Assembly (NCBI RefSeq): GCF_039978735.1
Contig: NZ_JBDWAS010000015.1
Span: forward strand, 114,418 to 178,417
DNA length: 64,000 bases
Direction of reading: 5' to 3'
From: Maricaulis sp039978735
GTDB lineage: Bacteria > Pseudomonadota > Alphaproteobacteria > Caulobacterales > Maricaulaceae
In this document: one piece after another, positions 24,278-33,132 of the stretch
Layout: the number at the start of each line of letters is the position of its first letter
Numbering within the stretch: the first letter of the stretch is position 1
Program-made: the position numbers and the translations under genes
The notes under the pieces: model-generated
What the model saw: the letters and a program-made list of their open reading frames with translations, nothing else
What the model was told of the DNA's origin: nothing
Database searches by the model: none

Positions 24278-25792
24278 ATGATTTCTGTTGATCGCATGCG
24301 CCGCCTTGGCGGTGTCTCGCTTCTGGCCCTGTCCACCGTGGCCGCCGCTTCCCTGGCGTTCCCGCTCGGTACGCCCGCCATGGCCCAGGAAACGGAAATC
24401 CGCCCGCCTTTCGCAGCCGCAGTGCCCAATGGCGCGCCGATGTCCTTCGCCGACCTGATCGAGACGGTCAGCCCGGCTGTCGTGACGATCCGCGCCAGCA
24501 CGCCGCCGCGCGAGCGGGAGACCGAAATGTCGCCGGATCTCGAGCGCCTGCCGCCGCAATTGCGCGAGTTCTTCTCCGAACGCTTCGGCGATAACGGTCC
24601 CGCCATGCCGCGCGGGCGGGAATCGCTGGGCTCGGGCTTCTTCATCGATGCCGAGGGCCACATCGTCACCAACAACCACGTCGTCGCCGGTGCCGAGGAA
24701 ATCACGGTCGGCCTGAGCGATGGCAGCGAATACGAGGCCCGCATTGTCGGCCTCGACGAACAGACCGACCTGGCACTGCTGAAGGTCGAAGCCGATGTCG
24801 ACTTCCCCTTCGTGACGCTCGAGGAAGACGCCAATTACCGCGTCGGTGACTGGGTCGTGGCCGTGGGCAATCCTTTCGGCCTGGGCGGCACGGCGACCGC
24901 CGGCATCATTTCCGCCATCGGCCGTCCGATCGGCAATGCGACCTATAACGACTTCATCCAGGTCGACGCCCCGATCAATCGTGGCAATTCAGGTGGACCG
25001 ACCTTCGATCTCGCCGGCAATGTGATCGGTGTGAACTCGCAGATCTTTTCGCCGACCGGCGGCAATGTGGGTATCGGCTTCGCCATCCCCTCCGATGTCG
25101 CCGCCAGGATCGTCGAGCAGCTCAAGAGCGATGGACGCGTTGCGCGCGGCTGGCTGGGCGTTTCGATCCAGAATGTCACCGACGATATCGCCGGCGCCAT
25201 GGGGCTGGAGGAAGCGCGTGGCGCGATTGTCAGTTCCATCACGGCAGGCGGCCCTGCTGCCGACGCAGGGTTCGAGCGGGAAGACGTCATCCTGGAAGTG
25301 AATGGCGAGCCCGTCGAAGGGTCGCGCGACCTCACCCGCCGGGTCGGATCGTTCGCCTCCGGTGAGGAGGTGCGCTTCCTCGTCATGCGTGACGGACGGG
25401 AACGGACCCTGCGCGTACGCCTCGGTGAACGTCCCAGCGAAACCGATCTCAACGCGATGCAGAATGTCGGTCAGGCCGAAGCCGAGGAATCCTATTTCGG
25501 TATGACCCTCGTCCCGATGACGGACGAGGACCGTGAGCGTGCCGGGCTCGCGGCCAGCGATAGCGGCCTTGTGGTCACCGCGCTCGCGCGCGACTCCGAA
25601 CCCGCCCGCAAGGGCATGACGACCGGCGACATCATTCTGGAAGCCGGCGGGTCGCCGGTTGCGTCGCCGGACGAGTTCCGGGCTGCCGTGACCCGTGCCC
25701 GCGAAGATGGCCGAACGGCCGTTCTGCTCCTGGTCGAGACGCGTGGCGGCCAACGCTATGTCGCGCTCGAGCTGGACCAAGAAGACGAATAG
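24278..25792 (+). CDS. periplasmic Do-type serine protease (DegP/HtrA)
   Basis: A 504-aa HtrA protease with an N-terminal signal peptide ending near PAMAQE. The catalytic triad is His134 (TNNHVVAG), Asp164 (QTDLALLKV) and Ser238 (NRGNSGGP). Two PDZ domains follow, at about residues 290-380 (RGWLGVSIQNV, AGFEREDVILEVNG) and 405-500. It degrades or refolds misfolded envelope proteins. The downstream regulator and kinase form an operon with it, like envelope-stress systems. The start at 24278 is chosen because the hydrophobic signal follows directly; an upstream GTG frame adds an unlikely extension. Confidence 0.94.
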   Translation: MISVDRMRRLGGVSLLALSTVAAASLAFPLGTPAMAQETEIRPPFAAAVPNGAPMSFADLIETVSPAVVTIRASTPPRERETEMSPDLERLPPQLREFFSERFGDNGPAMPRGRESLGSGFFIDAEGHIVTNNHVVAGAEEITVGLSDGSEYEARIVGLDEQTDLALLKVEADVDFPFVTLEEDANYRVGDWVVAVGNPFGLGGTATAGIISAIGRPIGNATYNDFIQVDAPINRGNSGGPTFDLAGNVIGVNSQIFSPTGGNVGIGFAIPSDVAARIVEQLKSDGRVARGWLGVSIQNVTDDIAGAMGLEEARGAIVSSITAGGPAADAGFEREDVILEVNGEPVEGSRDLTRRVGSFASGEEVRFLVMRDGRERTLRVRLGERPSETDLNAMQNVGQAEAEESYFGMTLVPMTDEDRERAGLAASDSGLVVTALARDSEPARKGMTTGDIILEAGGSPVASPDEFRAAVTRAREDGRTAVLLLVETRGGQRYVALELDQEDE

Positions 25793-25802
25793 GAGAGACC
25801 GG

Positions 25803-26474
25803 GTGCGCATCCTGATAGTCGAAGACGATCGCGAGGCCGCGAGCTATATCCGCAAGGGCCTGCGCGAGAGCGGCCATGTGGCCGACCACGCCGGCGACGG
25901 CGAAGAGGGCCTGGAAATGGCCCGCGCCGCGGATTACGACGTGCTCGTCGTCGACCGCATGATGCCGCGCATGGACGGGCTGTCCATGGTTGAAACCCTG
26001 CGCGGGGAAGAGGATCGCACGCCGGTCCTCATCCTCTCCGCCCTCGGCGAGGTCGATGACCGCGTCGAAGGCCTCAAGGCCGGCGGCGACGACTATCTGG
26101 TCAAGCCCTACGCCTTTGCCGAACTTCTGGCCCGCGTCGAGGCTCTTGCCCGGCGCCGGGACCCGGAGACCGTCCGCACCAAGCTGGTGGTGGGCGATCT
26201 GGAGATGGATCTCCTTGCCCGCACGGTTGTCCGGGACGGTGAGGAAATCCTGCTTCAGCCGCGGGAATTCCGCCTGCTGGAATTCCTCATGAAGCATTCC
26301 GGCCAGGTGGTGACACGCACCATGCTGCTGGAAAAAGTCTGGGACTATCACTTCGACCCCCAGACCAATGTGATCGACGTGCACATTTCACGACTGCGCT
26401 CGAAGATCGACAAACCCTTCCCGCGGGCGCTTCTGCACACCGTGCGAGGGGCCGGCTACCGCCTTCAGGCCTGA
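25803..26474 (+). CDS. OmpR-family response regulator of the DegP operon
   Basis: A 223-aa regulator, GTG start (MRILIVEDDREAASYIRKGL) with GGAGAG just before. Phospho-acceptor Asp51 (VLVVDRMMPRMDG), Lys in DDYLVKPYAF, and a C-terminal winged helix (QPREFRLLEFLMKHSG, VIDVHISRLRSKID). This is the CusR/CopR-like branch by sequence style. It lies ten bases after degP and six before the kinase gene. It may bind the tandem GTAATGTT upstream of degP. Confidence 0.92.
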   Translation: MRILIVEDDREAASYIRKGLRESGHVADHAGDGEEGLEMARAADYDVLVVDRMMPRMDGLSMVETLRGEEDRTPVLILSALGEVDDRVEGLKAGGDDYLVKPYAFAELLARVEALARRRDPETVRTKLVVGDLEMDLLARTVVRDGEEILLQPREFRLLEFLMKHSGQVVTRTMLLEKVWDYHFDPQTNVIDVHISRLRSKIDKPFPRALLHTVRGAGYRLQA

Positions 26475-26480
26475 TCGGGC

Positions 26481-27911
26481 GTGACCCAGCGCAGAGCCGC
26501 CTTTCTCAGGACGACAGCGTTCCGGCAGACCCTCCTGTCGGCAGCGCTGTTCGCCCTGTCCAGCTTCGTCATCCTGGGCTTCGTATATGCGGCCTCGGCC
26601 GGCATGGTGGTACGCCGGGCGGACGCGGTGGTGAATGACGAGGTTCAGGTCCTCAACGACCGGTTCCAGTCCGGCGGGATCGACAATATCCGCCTCTATA
26701 TTCTCCAGCGCACGGTGGGCGGTGGCGATTATCTCTACCTGCTTATCCATCCGTCGGGGCGAACCCTGGGCAATCTGAGTTTCCTGCCCGACGTCCAGCC
26801 GGACGAGGAGGGCAGGGTCCAGTTCACCTACCGGCGGCCTCCCGCAGGTGGTGTGGATGACGACAGCGAGAAGGAGGACCGGATTGTCCGCGGCCAGATC
26901 GTGGAACTCCCGTCCGGTTATCGCCTGTTTGTCGGCCTGGATGTCGACGACGAGACGCGCCTGATCTCGCGCATGCTCAACACCATCCTGGCGGCCTCTG
27001 CCCTGGCGCTGGCGTTGGGCGTGGCTGCGGGGATTTTCGTGAGCCGGCGGTTCGTGCGCCGCCTCGACAAGATCAACAATGTCGCCCGCCGCGTCCGGGC
27101 CGGCGACCTGCAGCCGCGGGCCCCCCGGAACTATACCGGCGACGAGCTGGACGAGCTGTCCGAAAATTTCAATAACATGCTCGACCGGGTCGAGGCGCTG
27201 ATGCATCGCATGCGCCACACCGGCGACAGTATCGCCCACGATCTGCGCACGCCGCTGACCCGTATGCGCAACCGGCTCGATGAGGCGCTGCGCGACGACG
27301 GCGATCTCGACGCCCGCGAACAGGCGCTCGAGCGGGCCGTGGCCGATACCGACGAACTGCTGGGCATCTTCAACGCCATCCTGTCCCTGTCGCGCCTGGA
27401 AGCCGGTGAAAGCCGCGCCTCGATCATGCGGCTCGATCCGGCCGAGATTGCCGCAGACATGGCCGAGCTGTACGAGCCGGTTTGCGAGGATGACGGCCTG
27501 TCCTTTGCCAGCGAGATCCAGTCGGGTCTGGCGATGCTGGGCGACCGGGGCCTCCTGTCCCAGGCGCTCGCCAATATTCTCGACAATGCCGTGAAATACA
27601 CGCCGGCCGGCGGGGCCGTGACCCTGCGGCTGCGCGAGACGGGCGAGGGCATGATCGAGTTTTCCGTGACCGATACGGGCCCGGGCATTCCCGATGTCGA
27701 TCGCGAACGCGTGGTCCAGCGCTTTGTGCGTCTGGACAATTCACGCTCGCAGCCGGGGTCCGGCCTGGGTCTGTCTCTGGTCCAGGCGATTGCCGATGTC
27801 CACAATGGCCGTTTCGAGCTCAATGAAGGTCCGGGTGTTGTGGCGGGCGGTCACGGGCCGGGGCTGCGCACGTCGCTCTGCTTTCCCAAGGCGCCGCGGG
27901 AAGCCGGGTAA
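26481..27911 (+). CDS. HAMP sensor histidine kinase of the DegP operon
   Basis: A 476-aa kinase, GTG start. Membrane segments at about residues 17-40 and 165-190 flank a periplasmic sensor. A HAMP domain (FVSRRFVRRLDKINNVARRV) precedes the H-box DSIAHDLRTPLTRMRNRL with His253. N-box LDNAVKYTP, G1 DTGPGIP and G2 GSGLGLSLV follow. The SIAHDLRTPL form is common in CusS/CpxA-like kinases that respond to envelope or metal stress. Confidence 0.92.
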   Translation: MTQRRAAFLRTTAFRQTLLSAALFALSSFVILGFVYAASAGMVVRRADAVVNDEVQVLNDRFQSGGIDNIRLYILQRTVGGGDYLYLLIHPSGRTLGNLSFLPDVQPDEEGRVQFTYRRPPAGGVDDDSEKEDRIVRGQIVELPSGYRLFVGLDVDDETRLISRMLNTILAASALALALGVAAGIFVSRRFVRRLDKINNVARRVRAGDLQPRAPRNYTGDELDELSENFNNMLDRVEALMHRMRHTGDSIAHDLRTPLTRMRNRLDEALRDDGDLDAREQALERAVADTDELLGIFNAILSLSRLEAGESRASIMRLDPAEIAADMAELYEPVCEDDGLSFASEIQSGLAMLGDRGLLSQALANILDNAVKYTPAGGAVTLRLRETGEGMIEFSVTDTGPGIPDVDRERVVQRFVRLDNSRSQPGSGLGLSLVQAIADVHNGRFELNEGPGVVAGGHGPGLRTSLCFPKAPREAG

Positions 27912-27968
27912 TCCAGTAACGCAAAGCAGGACTTCACCTTCGGTCCGGATCGCGCCAGTTTGCCTGTG

Positions 27969-30842
27969 ATGACACACACGGCTCCCATTCTCGACGCAGA
28001 GCGCAAGCCCCTGCCAGGCCGCAAGCCCGGACGGTGTGCCCACGTGTTCGACGGACTGCCCGAGGCCGTACGGTCGCAGATCGCGCCGGCGCAGGCCTTT
28101 CTGGATACGGTTTTCGACGCCGCGCCCTATCTGGCGCGACTGGCCCAGCGGCGTCCGGCGACACTGGCCGCGTGTGCGGTCGAGCCGCCGGAGAGCCTGA
28201 TCGATCACGCGATCGACAATGCCCGCATTGCCGGTGAAGCCGCGCCCGATGCCGACGCGCTCGACCGGGCGCTGCGTCAGGCCAAGGCCGACGCCCATCT
28301 GGTGATCGGCCTGGCAGACCTGGCGGGCATCTGGTCCGTCGAACAGGTCACCGCAGCGATGACCCGCTTTGCGGATGCCGCCGTGGCCGGCGCCCTGGCG
28401 GGGCATGTGCGGCTGCTGGCCGGGCAGGGGCGGGCCTTTCCGCCGGAAGCGGCCGACAACCCGCTGCCCGGCCTCTTCGTCCTTGCGCTGGGCAAGATGG
28501 GTACCGGCGACCTGAACTACTCCTCCGATATCGACCTGGTCGTGCTCTACGACGCCGACGCACTGGTGCTGCCGGAGGACCAGGAACCGCGCAAGCGTCT
28601 GCCCCGCCTCGTCCAGGCCGTGGCGCGTACGCTGCAGGAGATCACGGCAGACGGCTATGTCTTCCGCGTCGACCTGCGTCTGCGGCCGGATCCGGGCGCC
28701 ACACCGGTGGTGATCTCGACCGAAGCGGCGCTGAACTATTACGAGAGCCTCGGCCAGACCTGGGAGCGGGCCGCCTGGATCAAGGCGCGCGCCTGTGCCG
28801 GCGATTTCGCAGCGGCAGAGGCCTTCCTGCGCCACATGCAGCCCTTTATCTGGCGCCGCTCGCTGGACTTCGCCGCCGTCGACGATATCCGCGGCCTCGC
28901 GCGTCAGATCCAGACTGTCGGCCGTCGGGCCGAGGTGCGGCCTGCCGGGCATGACCTCAAGCTCGGGCGCGGCGGGATCCGCGAGATCGAGTTCTATGCC
29001 CAGATCCCGCAGCTCGTATTCGGCGGACGAAACGAGGCGCTGCGCCTGCCCGCAACACTGGATGCGCTGCGGGCGCTGTGCGGGGCCGATGTGGTCGAGG
29101 CGGGCGTGGTCGATGCCCTGACAGCTGACTATCGCCGGCTGCGCGCGTGGGAGCACCGCGTGCAGATGCGCCAGGACGAAGCCAGCCAGACCCTGCCCGA
29201 AGGCGATGAGGATCGTGCTGCCATCGCCGCCATGGCCGGGTATGACGATCTTCCGGCCTTCGACAGTGCGGTGGAGGCCTGCCTGCGGCGGGTACACGGG
29301 CATTTTTCCGACCAGTTCGAGGATGACGAGCCGCTGGCATCGGAAGCCGGATCGCTGATCCTGACCGGTGTCGAGCCGACGCCGGACACGCTCGCGACGC
29401 TGGAACGGCTGGGCTTTGCCGAGCCCGAAGCCGTCTGGAAACGTCTCAATGGCTGGGCTGCCGGGCGCGTTCGTGCGGTCCGCACGGCGCGGGCGCGTTC
29501 GCTCTTTGCCCGGATTGCACCGCAGCTTGTCGACCGCATGGCCGCGACCGGAGAGCCTGACGCGGCACTGGTCCGGTTTGCGGGCTTCTTTGAAAACCTG
29601 CCCATGGGTGTGCAGCCGCTCTCCCTGCTGTCGAACGAGCCGGGGCTGGCCGCCGATCTTGTATCGATCATCACGCTGGCGCCGCGCATGGCCACCGACC
29701 TGGCCCGCCGGCCCAACCTGCTCGACGCCATGCTCGACCGGCGTTTCACCGCCCCGCTGGCAGATGAGGGCCCCGATGCGTTCGGCACCCTGCTGTCGGA
29801 GGCGCTGGCGCGGGCCGGCGGCTACGAAGACGCCCTCAATATTGCGCGCCGCCTGGTGCGTGAGGAACGCTTCCGGATCGGCGCGCAGGTTCTTCGGGGC
29901 ACAGTCAGTGCCGAACAGGCCGGTGCGGCCTTCTCGTCGATGGCGGAAATTTCCCTGGCCGCGATGGCGCGGGCGGCGCAGGCGGAAACCGAGCGCCGTT
30001 TCGGCGCGATGCCGGGCACGTTCGCGGTTCTGGGCATGGGCAAGCTGGGCGGCCGCGAACTCGCCTCGGACAGCGATCTGGACATCATGATCGTCTATGA
30101 AGGCGAGGGCGATGCCCAGTCCTGGTTCGGCCGCTTCGCCCAGCGTCTGATTTCGGCGCTCTCGGCGCCGACCGAAGAGGGCGAGCTGTTCGAGGTCGAC
30201 ATGCAGTTGCGGCCATCGGGCAAGGCCGGGCCGGTTGCAGTCAGTGTCGCGCGTTTCGAGACCTATTATCCCGGCGAGGCCTGGACCTGGGAGATGATGG
30301 CCCTGACCCGGGCGCGAGTCGTGACGGGTGACGCGGCCCTGTCCGAGCGGGTGAGTGCGGCCATGCGCGACGCGCTGACCCAGCCGCGGGACGCCCGGGG
30401 TGTGCGCGAGGATGCGCTGGCCATGCGCAAACGTCTCGAGGAAGCCAAGCCGGCGCGCGGGCCCTGGGATATCAAGGCGCGGGCGGGCGGCATCCAGGAT
30501 ATCGAATTCATCGCCCAGACCCTGCAGCTGGTGCATGCCTCGAAAAAGGACGTGCTGCGGCCGTCGACCCGCGCTGCGCTGGCGGCCCTGGCGGATTGCG
30601 GTGCGCTGCCGGGCGAGGATGCCGAATTTCTCGCGGCGTCGCTGGATCTCTATCTCGGACTGCTGCAGCTGATGAGAAGTGCGCACGGGTCCGGTTTCGA
30701 TCCGTCGGCGGCGAGCGCCGGGTTTGCCGAACGCTTTGCCGGACTGGCCGGTGTGGGCAGTCTGCCGGAACTCGAAACCGCGCTGGAGAGCCGCGCTGCG
30801 CGGGTGCGCAAATGCTTCCGCCGCCATGTCGGAAAAATCTGA
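27969..30842 (+). CDS. glnE: bifunctional glutamine synthetase adenylyltransferase/deadenylase
   Basis: A 957-aa two-headed nucleotidyltransferase. The N-terminal deadenylase head has GKMGTGDLNYSSDIDLVVLY, and the C-terminal adenylylase head has GMGKLGGRELASDSDLDIMI. Each is followed by a GlnD/PII-uridylyltransferase-like helical domain containing GIREIEFYAQ or GIQDIEFIAQ. It attaches or removes AMP on glutamine synthetase under PII control. The ATG at 27969 is preferred to a TTG three codons earlier. Confidence 0.97.
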   Translation: MTHTAPILDAERKPLPGRKPGRCAHVFDGLPEAVRSQIAPAQAFLDTVFDAAPYLARLAQRRPATLAACAVEPPESLIDHAIDNARIAGEAAPDADALDRALRQAKADAHLVIGLADLAGIWSVEQVTAAMTRFADAAVAGALAGHVRLLAGQGRAFPPEAADNPLPGLFVLALGKMGTGDLNYSSDIDLVVLYDADALVLPEDQEPRKRLPRLVQAVARTLQEITADGYVFRVDLRLRPDPGATPVVISTEAALNYYESLGQTWERAAWIKARACAGDFAAAEAFLRHMQPFIWRRSLDFAAVDDIRGLARQIQTVGRRAEVRPAGHDLKLGRGGIREIEFYAQIPQLVFGGRNEALRLPATLDALRALCGADVVEAGVVDALTADYRRLRAWEHRVQMRQDEASQTLPEGDEDRAAIAAMAGYDDLPAFDSAVEACLRRVHGHFSDQFEDDEPLASEAGSLILTGVEPTPDTLATLERLGFAEPEAVWKRLNGWAAGRVRAVRTARARSLFARIAPQLVDRMAATGEPDAALVRFAGFFENLPMGVQPLSLLSNEPGLAADLVSIITLAPRMATDLARRPNLLDAMLDRRFTAPLADEGPDAFGTLLSEALARAGGYEDALNIARRLVREERFRIGAQVLRGTVSAEQAGAAFSSMAEISLAAMARAAQAETERRFGAMPGTFAVLGMGKLGGRELASDSDLDIMIVYEGEGDAQSWFGRFAQRLISALSAPTEEGELFEVDMQLRPSGKAGPVAVSVARFETYYPGEAWTWEMMALTRARVVTGDAALSERVSAAMRDALTQPRDARGVREDALAMRKRLEEAKPARGPWDIKARAGGIQDIEFIAQTLQLVHASKKDVLRPSTRAALAALADCGALPGEDAEFLAASLDLYLGLLQLMRSAHGSGFDPSAASAGFAERFAGLAGVGSLPELETALESRAARVRKCFRRHVGKI

Positions 30843-30919
30843 CGACGGGGCCGCGACGGAATTTCCTGCCACCGGCGTTGAAGGGTCAGCGAGGTGATCA
30901 AGGACAAGGAAATTCTGTC

Positions 30920-31471
30920 ATGAAACACACCAAGATGATCGTTCTGCTCGCCGGTTCGACCCTGATGCTGGCCGGTGCTGCGGCCGAGGCTGCCGGTCCC
31001 GGCGGCATGCGCGGACATGGCGGCGGTCGCGATGGCGGTCATGGCCATGCCATGATGGTGCTGCGAGCAGCCGACGCCAATGGCGACAATTCCATCACAC
31101 GGGCCGAAGTGGACAGCCTGCAGGCGGAAATGTTCGCCTGGATGGATCGCAATTCCGACGGCTATCTCGACGAGGCCGACCAGTCGCCCGTCCATGCCCG
31201 CATGCGTGCCATCCGGGCTGAGGAACGCGCCGGGCGCGCCGGAGACGGCGAAGGCCGCCGCTGGGGTCGCCGGGGCGGTTCCGAAGGCGGGCCGCGCCAT
31301 ATGCGCGCCGATGCCGACGAGGATGGCCGGATCTCCCGCGCCGAATTCCTGGAACGCGAGAACCGCCTGTTCAACCGTCTCGATGCTGACGAAGACGGTG
31401 TCGTGACGCCGGCGGAGCTGGACGCTTCGGTCGAGCGCCGTCAGGATCGCCGCTTCTGGTGGCGTGACTAA
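30920..31471 (+). CDS. secreted EF-hand protein
   Basis: A 183-aa exported protein. The signal peptide is MKHTKMIVLLAGSTLMLAGA with cleavage near AAEA. Four EF-hand-like loops are visible: DANGDNSITRAEV, DRNSDGYLDEAD, DADEDGRISRAEF and DADEDGVVTPAEL, arranged as two pairs separated by an Arg/Gly-rich linker. It should bind calcium in the periplasm. It is first in an apparent operon with an ECF sigma factor and a metal-sensor-like protein. Its frame upstream belongs to glnE shadow sequence. Confidence 0.9.
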   Translation: MKHTKMIVLLAGSTLMLAGAAAEAAGPGGMRGHGGGRDGGHGHAMMVLRAADANGDNSITRAEVDSLQAEMFAWMDRNSDGYLDEADQSPVHARMRAIRAEERAGRAGDGEGRRWGRRGGSEGGPRHMRADADEDGRISRAEFLERENRLFNRLDADEDGVVTPAELDASVERRQDRRFWWRD

Positions 31472-31482
31472 GCGCCATCGCG

Positions 31483-32154
31483 ATGTTTGACGGGCGCGGC
31501 ATGGACGACGACACGGCGGCTGGAGAAAGCCAGGCTTCAAGCCGTGTCCGCGATCCGGCCGGCGAACCGGACGATGCGGACCTGATCGTCCGCGTCGGCC
31601 GCGGTGACCGGTCGGCCGCCCGCCTGCTCATGTCGCGCAACCTGCCGCGTATTCTCGGTCTCGCTCGTCGCATGCTGAATGACGAGATGGAGGCCGAGGA
31701 TATCGCGCAGGAGACCTTCATACGGGTCTGGAAAGCCGCGCCACGCTGGCAGGCCGGTTCGGCCCGGGTCTCGACCTGGATGTGCCGGATTGCGATCAAT
31801 CTCTGCTATGACCGGCTGCGCCGGCGGCGCGAAGTGCTGACCGACACGCCGCCGGAACAGATCGACAGTGCGCCGGATGCCGAGACGGCGATGACCCGTG
31901 CGCAAAGCGGCGACCGGATTGCCGCTGCGATGGCGCAATTGCCGGACCGGCAGCGTCAGGCGCTCGAACTCGTCCACTTCCAGGACATGAGCAATATCGA
32001 CGCGGCGGACATCATGTCGGTCTCTGTCGAGGCCATGGAATCCCTGCTGGCCCGCGGCCGGCGCAAACTGAAGGCCATTCTGACCGGGGATGCCCCGGAC
32101 CTGATGGCCAGCTATACAGGGCAGAGAGATGCCCGCTACGGTGCAACGCAATGA
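31483..32154 (+). CDS. ECF-type RNA polymerase sigma factor
   Basis: A 223-aa sigma-70 family protein. Region 2 includes NLPRILGLARRMLNDEMEAED and AQETFIRVWKAAPRW; region 4 includes MAQLPDRQRQALELVHFQDM and VSVEAMESLLARGRRKLK. An acidic, disordered first 30 residues precede region 2, so ATG 31501 could also be the start. The stop overlaps the following gene (ATGA), which probably encodes its membrane regulator. Confidence 0.93.
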   Translation: MFDGRGMDDDTAAGESQASSRVRDPAGEPDDADLIVRVGRGDRSAARLLMSRNLPRILGLARRMLNDEMEAEDIAQETFIRVWKAAPRWQAGSARVSTWMCRIAINLCYDRLRRRREVLTDTPPEQIDSAPDAETAMTRAQSGDRIAAAMAQLPDRQRQALELVHFQDMSNIDAADIMSVSVEAMESLLARGRRKLKAILTGDAPDLMASYTGQRDARYGATQ

Positions 32155-32561
32155 CCGAAGAACGCTTTATCCAGATCGTTGAGGCCTACGGCGCCAATCC
32201 GGCCCGCTGGCCCGAGGCTGAACGTGCCGCCGCCATGGCCTTTGCGGATGCGCATCCGGATGTCGCCGACGCCGCCTTGCAGGCCGAAGCCCTGCTGGAT
32301 GACTGGCTTGGCGGACCCGACGCTCAACCCTCCGAACTGCTCGAACGCCGTATCCTCAACCGCTTTCCGGCGCCGGCGGCGGCTGTGCGCTGGCAGATCC
32401 CGGCTGCCGCTGCGGCAGCCCTTCTGGTGGGGGCCTTCATCGGCTTTGCCAGCGGCGCCCTGACGGTCACCGAACCGGTGACCCCGACACTATATGCCGC
32501 GGCGGATGCCTATGCCGGTCTGGACGAAGACTGGATCACCTGGCTGGGAGATGACGTTTGA
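32151..32561 (+). CDS. single-span membrane protein, probable anti-sigma factor
   Basis: A 136-aa protein, MTEERFIQIVEAYGANPARWPE, with one central membrane segment (IPAAAAAALLVGAFIGFASG, about residues 83-102). The cytoplasmic part precedes it and a short periplasmic tail follows. The N-terminal motif YGANPARWPEAER is common in small proteins encoded after ECF sigma genes in alphaproteobacteria. Its four-base overlap with the sigma gene supports an anti-sigma role, though no zinc-binding motif is visible. Confidence 0.75.
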   Translation: MTEERFIQIVEAYGANPARWPEAERAAAMAFADAHPDVADAALQAEALLDDWLGGPDAQPSELLERRILNRFPAPAAAVRWQIPAAAAAALLVGAFIGFASGALTVTEPVTPTLYAAADAYAGLDEDWITWLGDDV

Positions 32562-33103
32562 AACCGTCCACACCCTGGATCGCCGCCCTTCTGGTCTCGG
32601 TTCTCGCCAATGGCGTGCTGGCCGGCTTCCTCCTGCACCGCACGACGGAAGGCCCGGACTGGCGGCAGGCAGAAGACGAAGACCGCGGGCGCGGTGAGCG
32701 CCGGCATCACGATTCCCGCCGCGCAGGCTTTGACATGCGCGACATGCTGTTTGCCCTGCCGGACGATGCCCGCGAGGAGGCGCGTCAGCGTGCGCGCGAC
32801 AATATCGACGAGATCCGGGCCCTGTTCGCCCAGAGCCGACAGGCCAAGGAAGATTTCGAGACCGCGGTGCGCGCGGAAACCTTCGACCGGGACGCCGCCG
32901 CCGATGCACTCGAGCGACTGCGCACTTCGCGCGAAGCGCTGGAGCTGGGGCTGCAAGGGGTGATGTTCGATCTACTGGCCGAGATGGATGCGGAAACACG
33001 CATCGAGGTCCTCGATGCGTCCCGGAACCGGGGCCGTCATGACCACGGCCGGTCACGGCCAGACCGCGAAGGAAGCGGTCCTGAAGGGCCCCGCCCCGAA
33101 TAG
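32558..33103 (+). CDS. periplasmic heavy-metal-sensor-like (CnrR/ZraP-type) protein
   Basis: A 181-aa protein beginning with TTG (TTGA overlap with the previous stop). An N-terminal anchor (PWIAALLVSVLANGVLAGFLL) is followed by a helical periplasmic domain typical of the CnrR/CnrX/ZraP group (MLFALPDDAREEARQRARDN, REALELGLQGVMFDLLAEM). The tail is His/Arg/Asp-rich (RNRGRHDHGRSRPDRE). Together with the sigma factor and membrane protein it looks like a CnrYXH-type sensing circuit. The ligand is unknown. Confidence 0.82.
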   Translation: MKPSTPWIAALLVSVLANGVLAGFLLHRTTEGPDWRQAEDEDRGRGERRHHDSRRAGFDMRDMLFALPDDAREEARQRARDNIDEIRALFAQSRQAKEDFETAVRAETFDRDAAADALERLRTSREALELGLQGVMFDLLAEMDAETRIEVLDASRNRGRHDHGRSRPDREGSGPEGPRPE

Positions 33104-33132
33104 GCGCAGCAGCTCAGATCTGATTGGCGGAG

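Noticed and set aside
30858..30880. ECF-type promoter (GGAAT and CGTT) before the EF-hand operon
   Set aside because: The spacing between the two elements is about 13 bases, too short for the usual 16-17 in this class.
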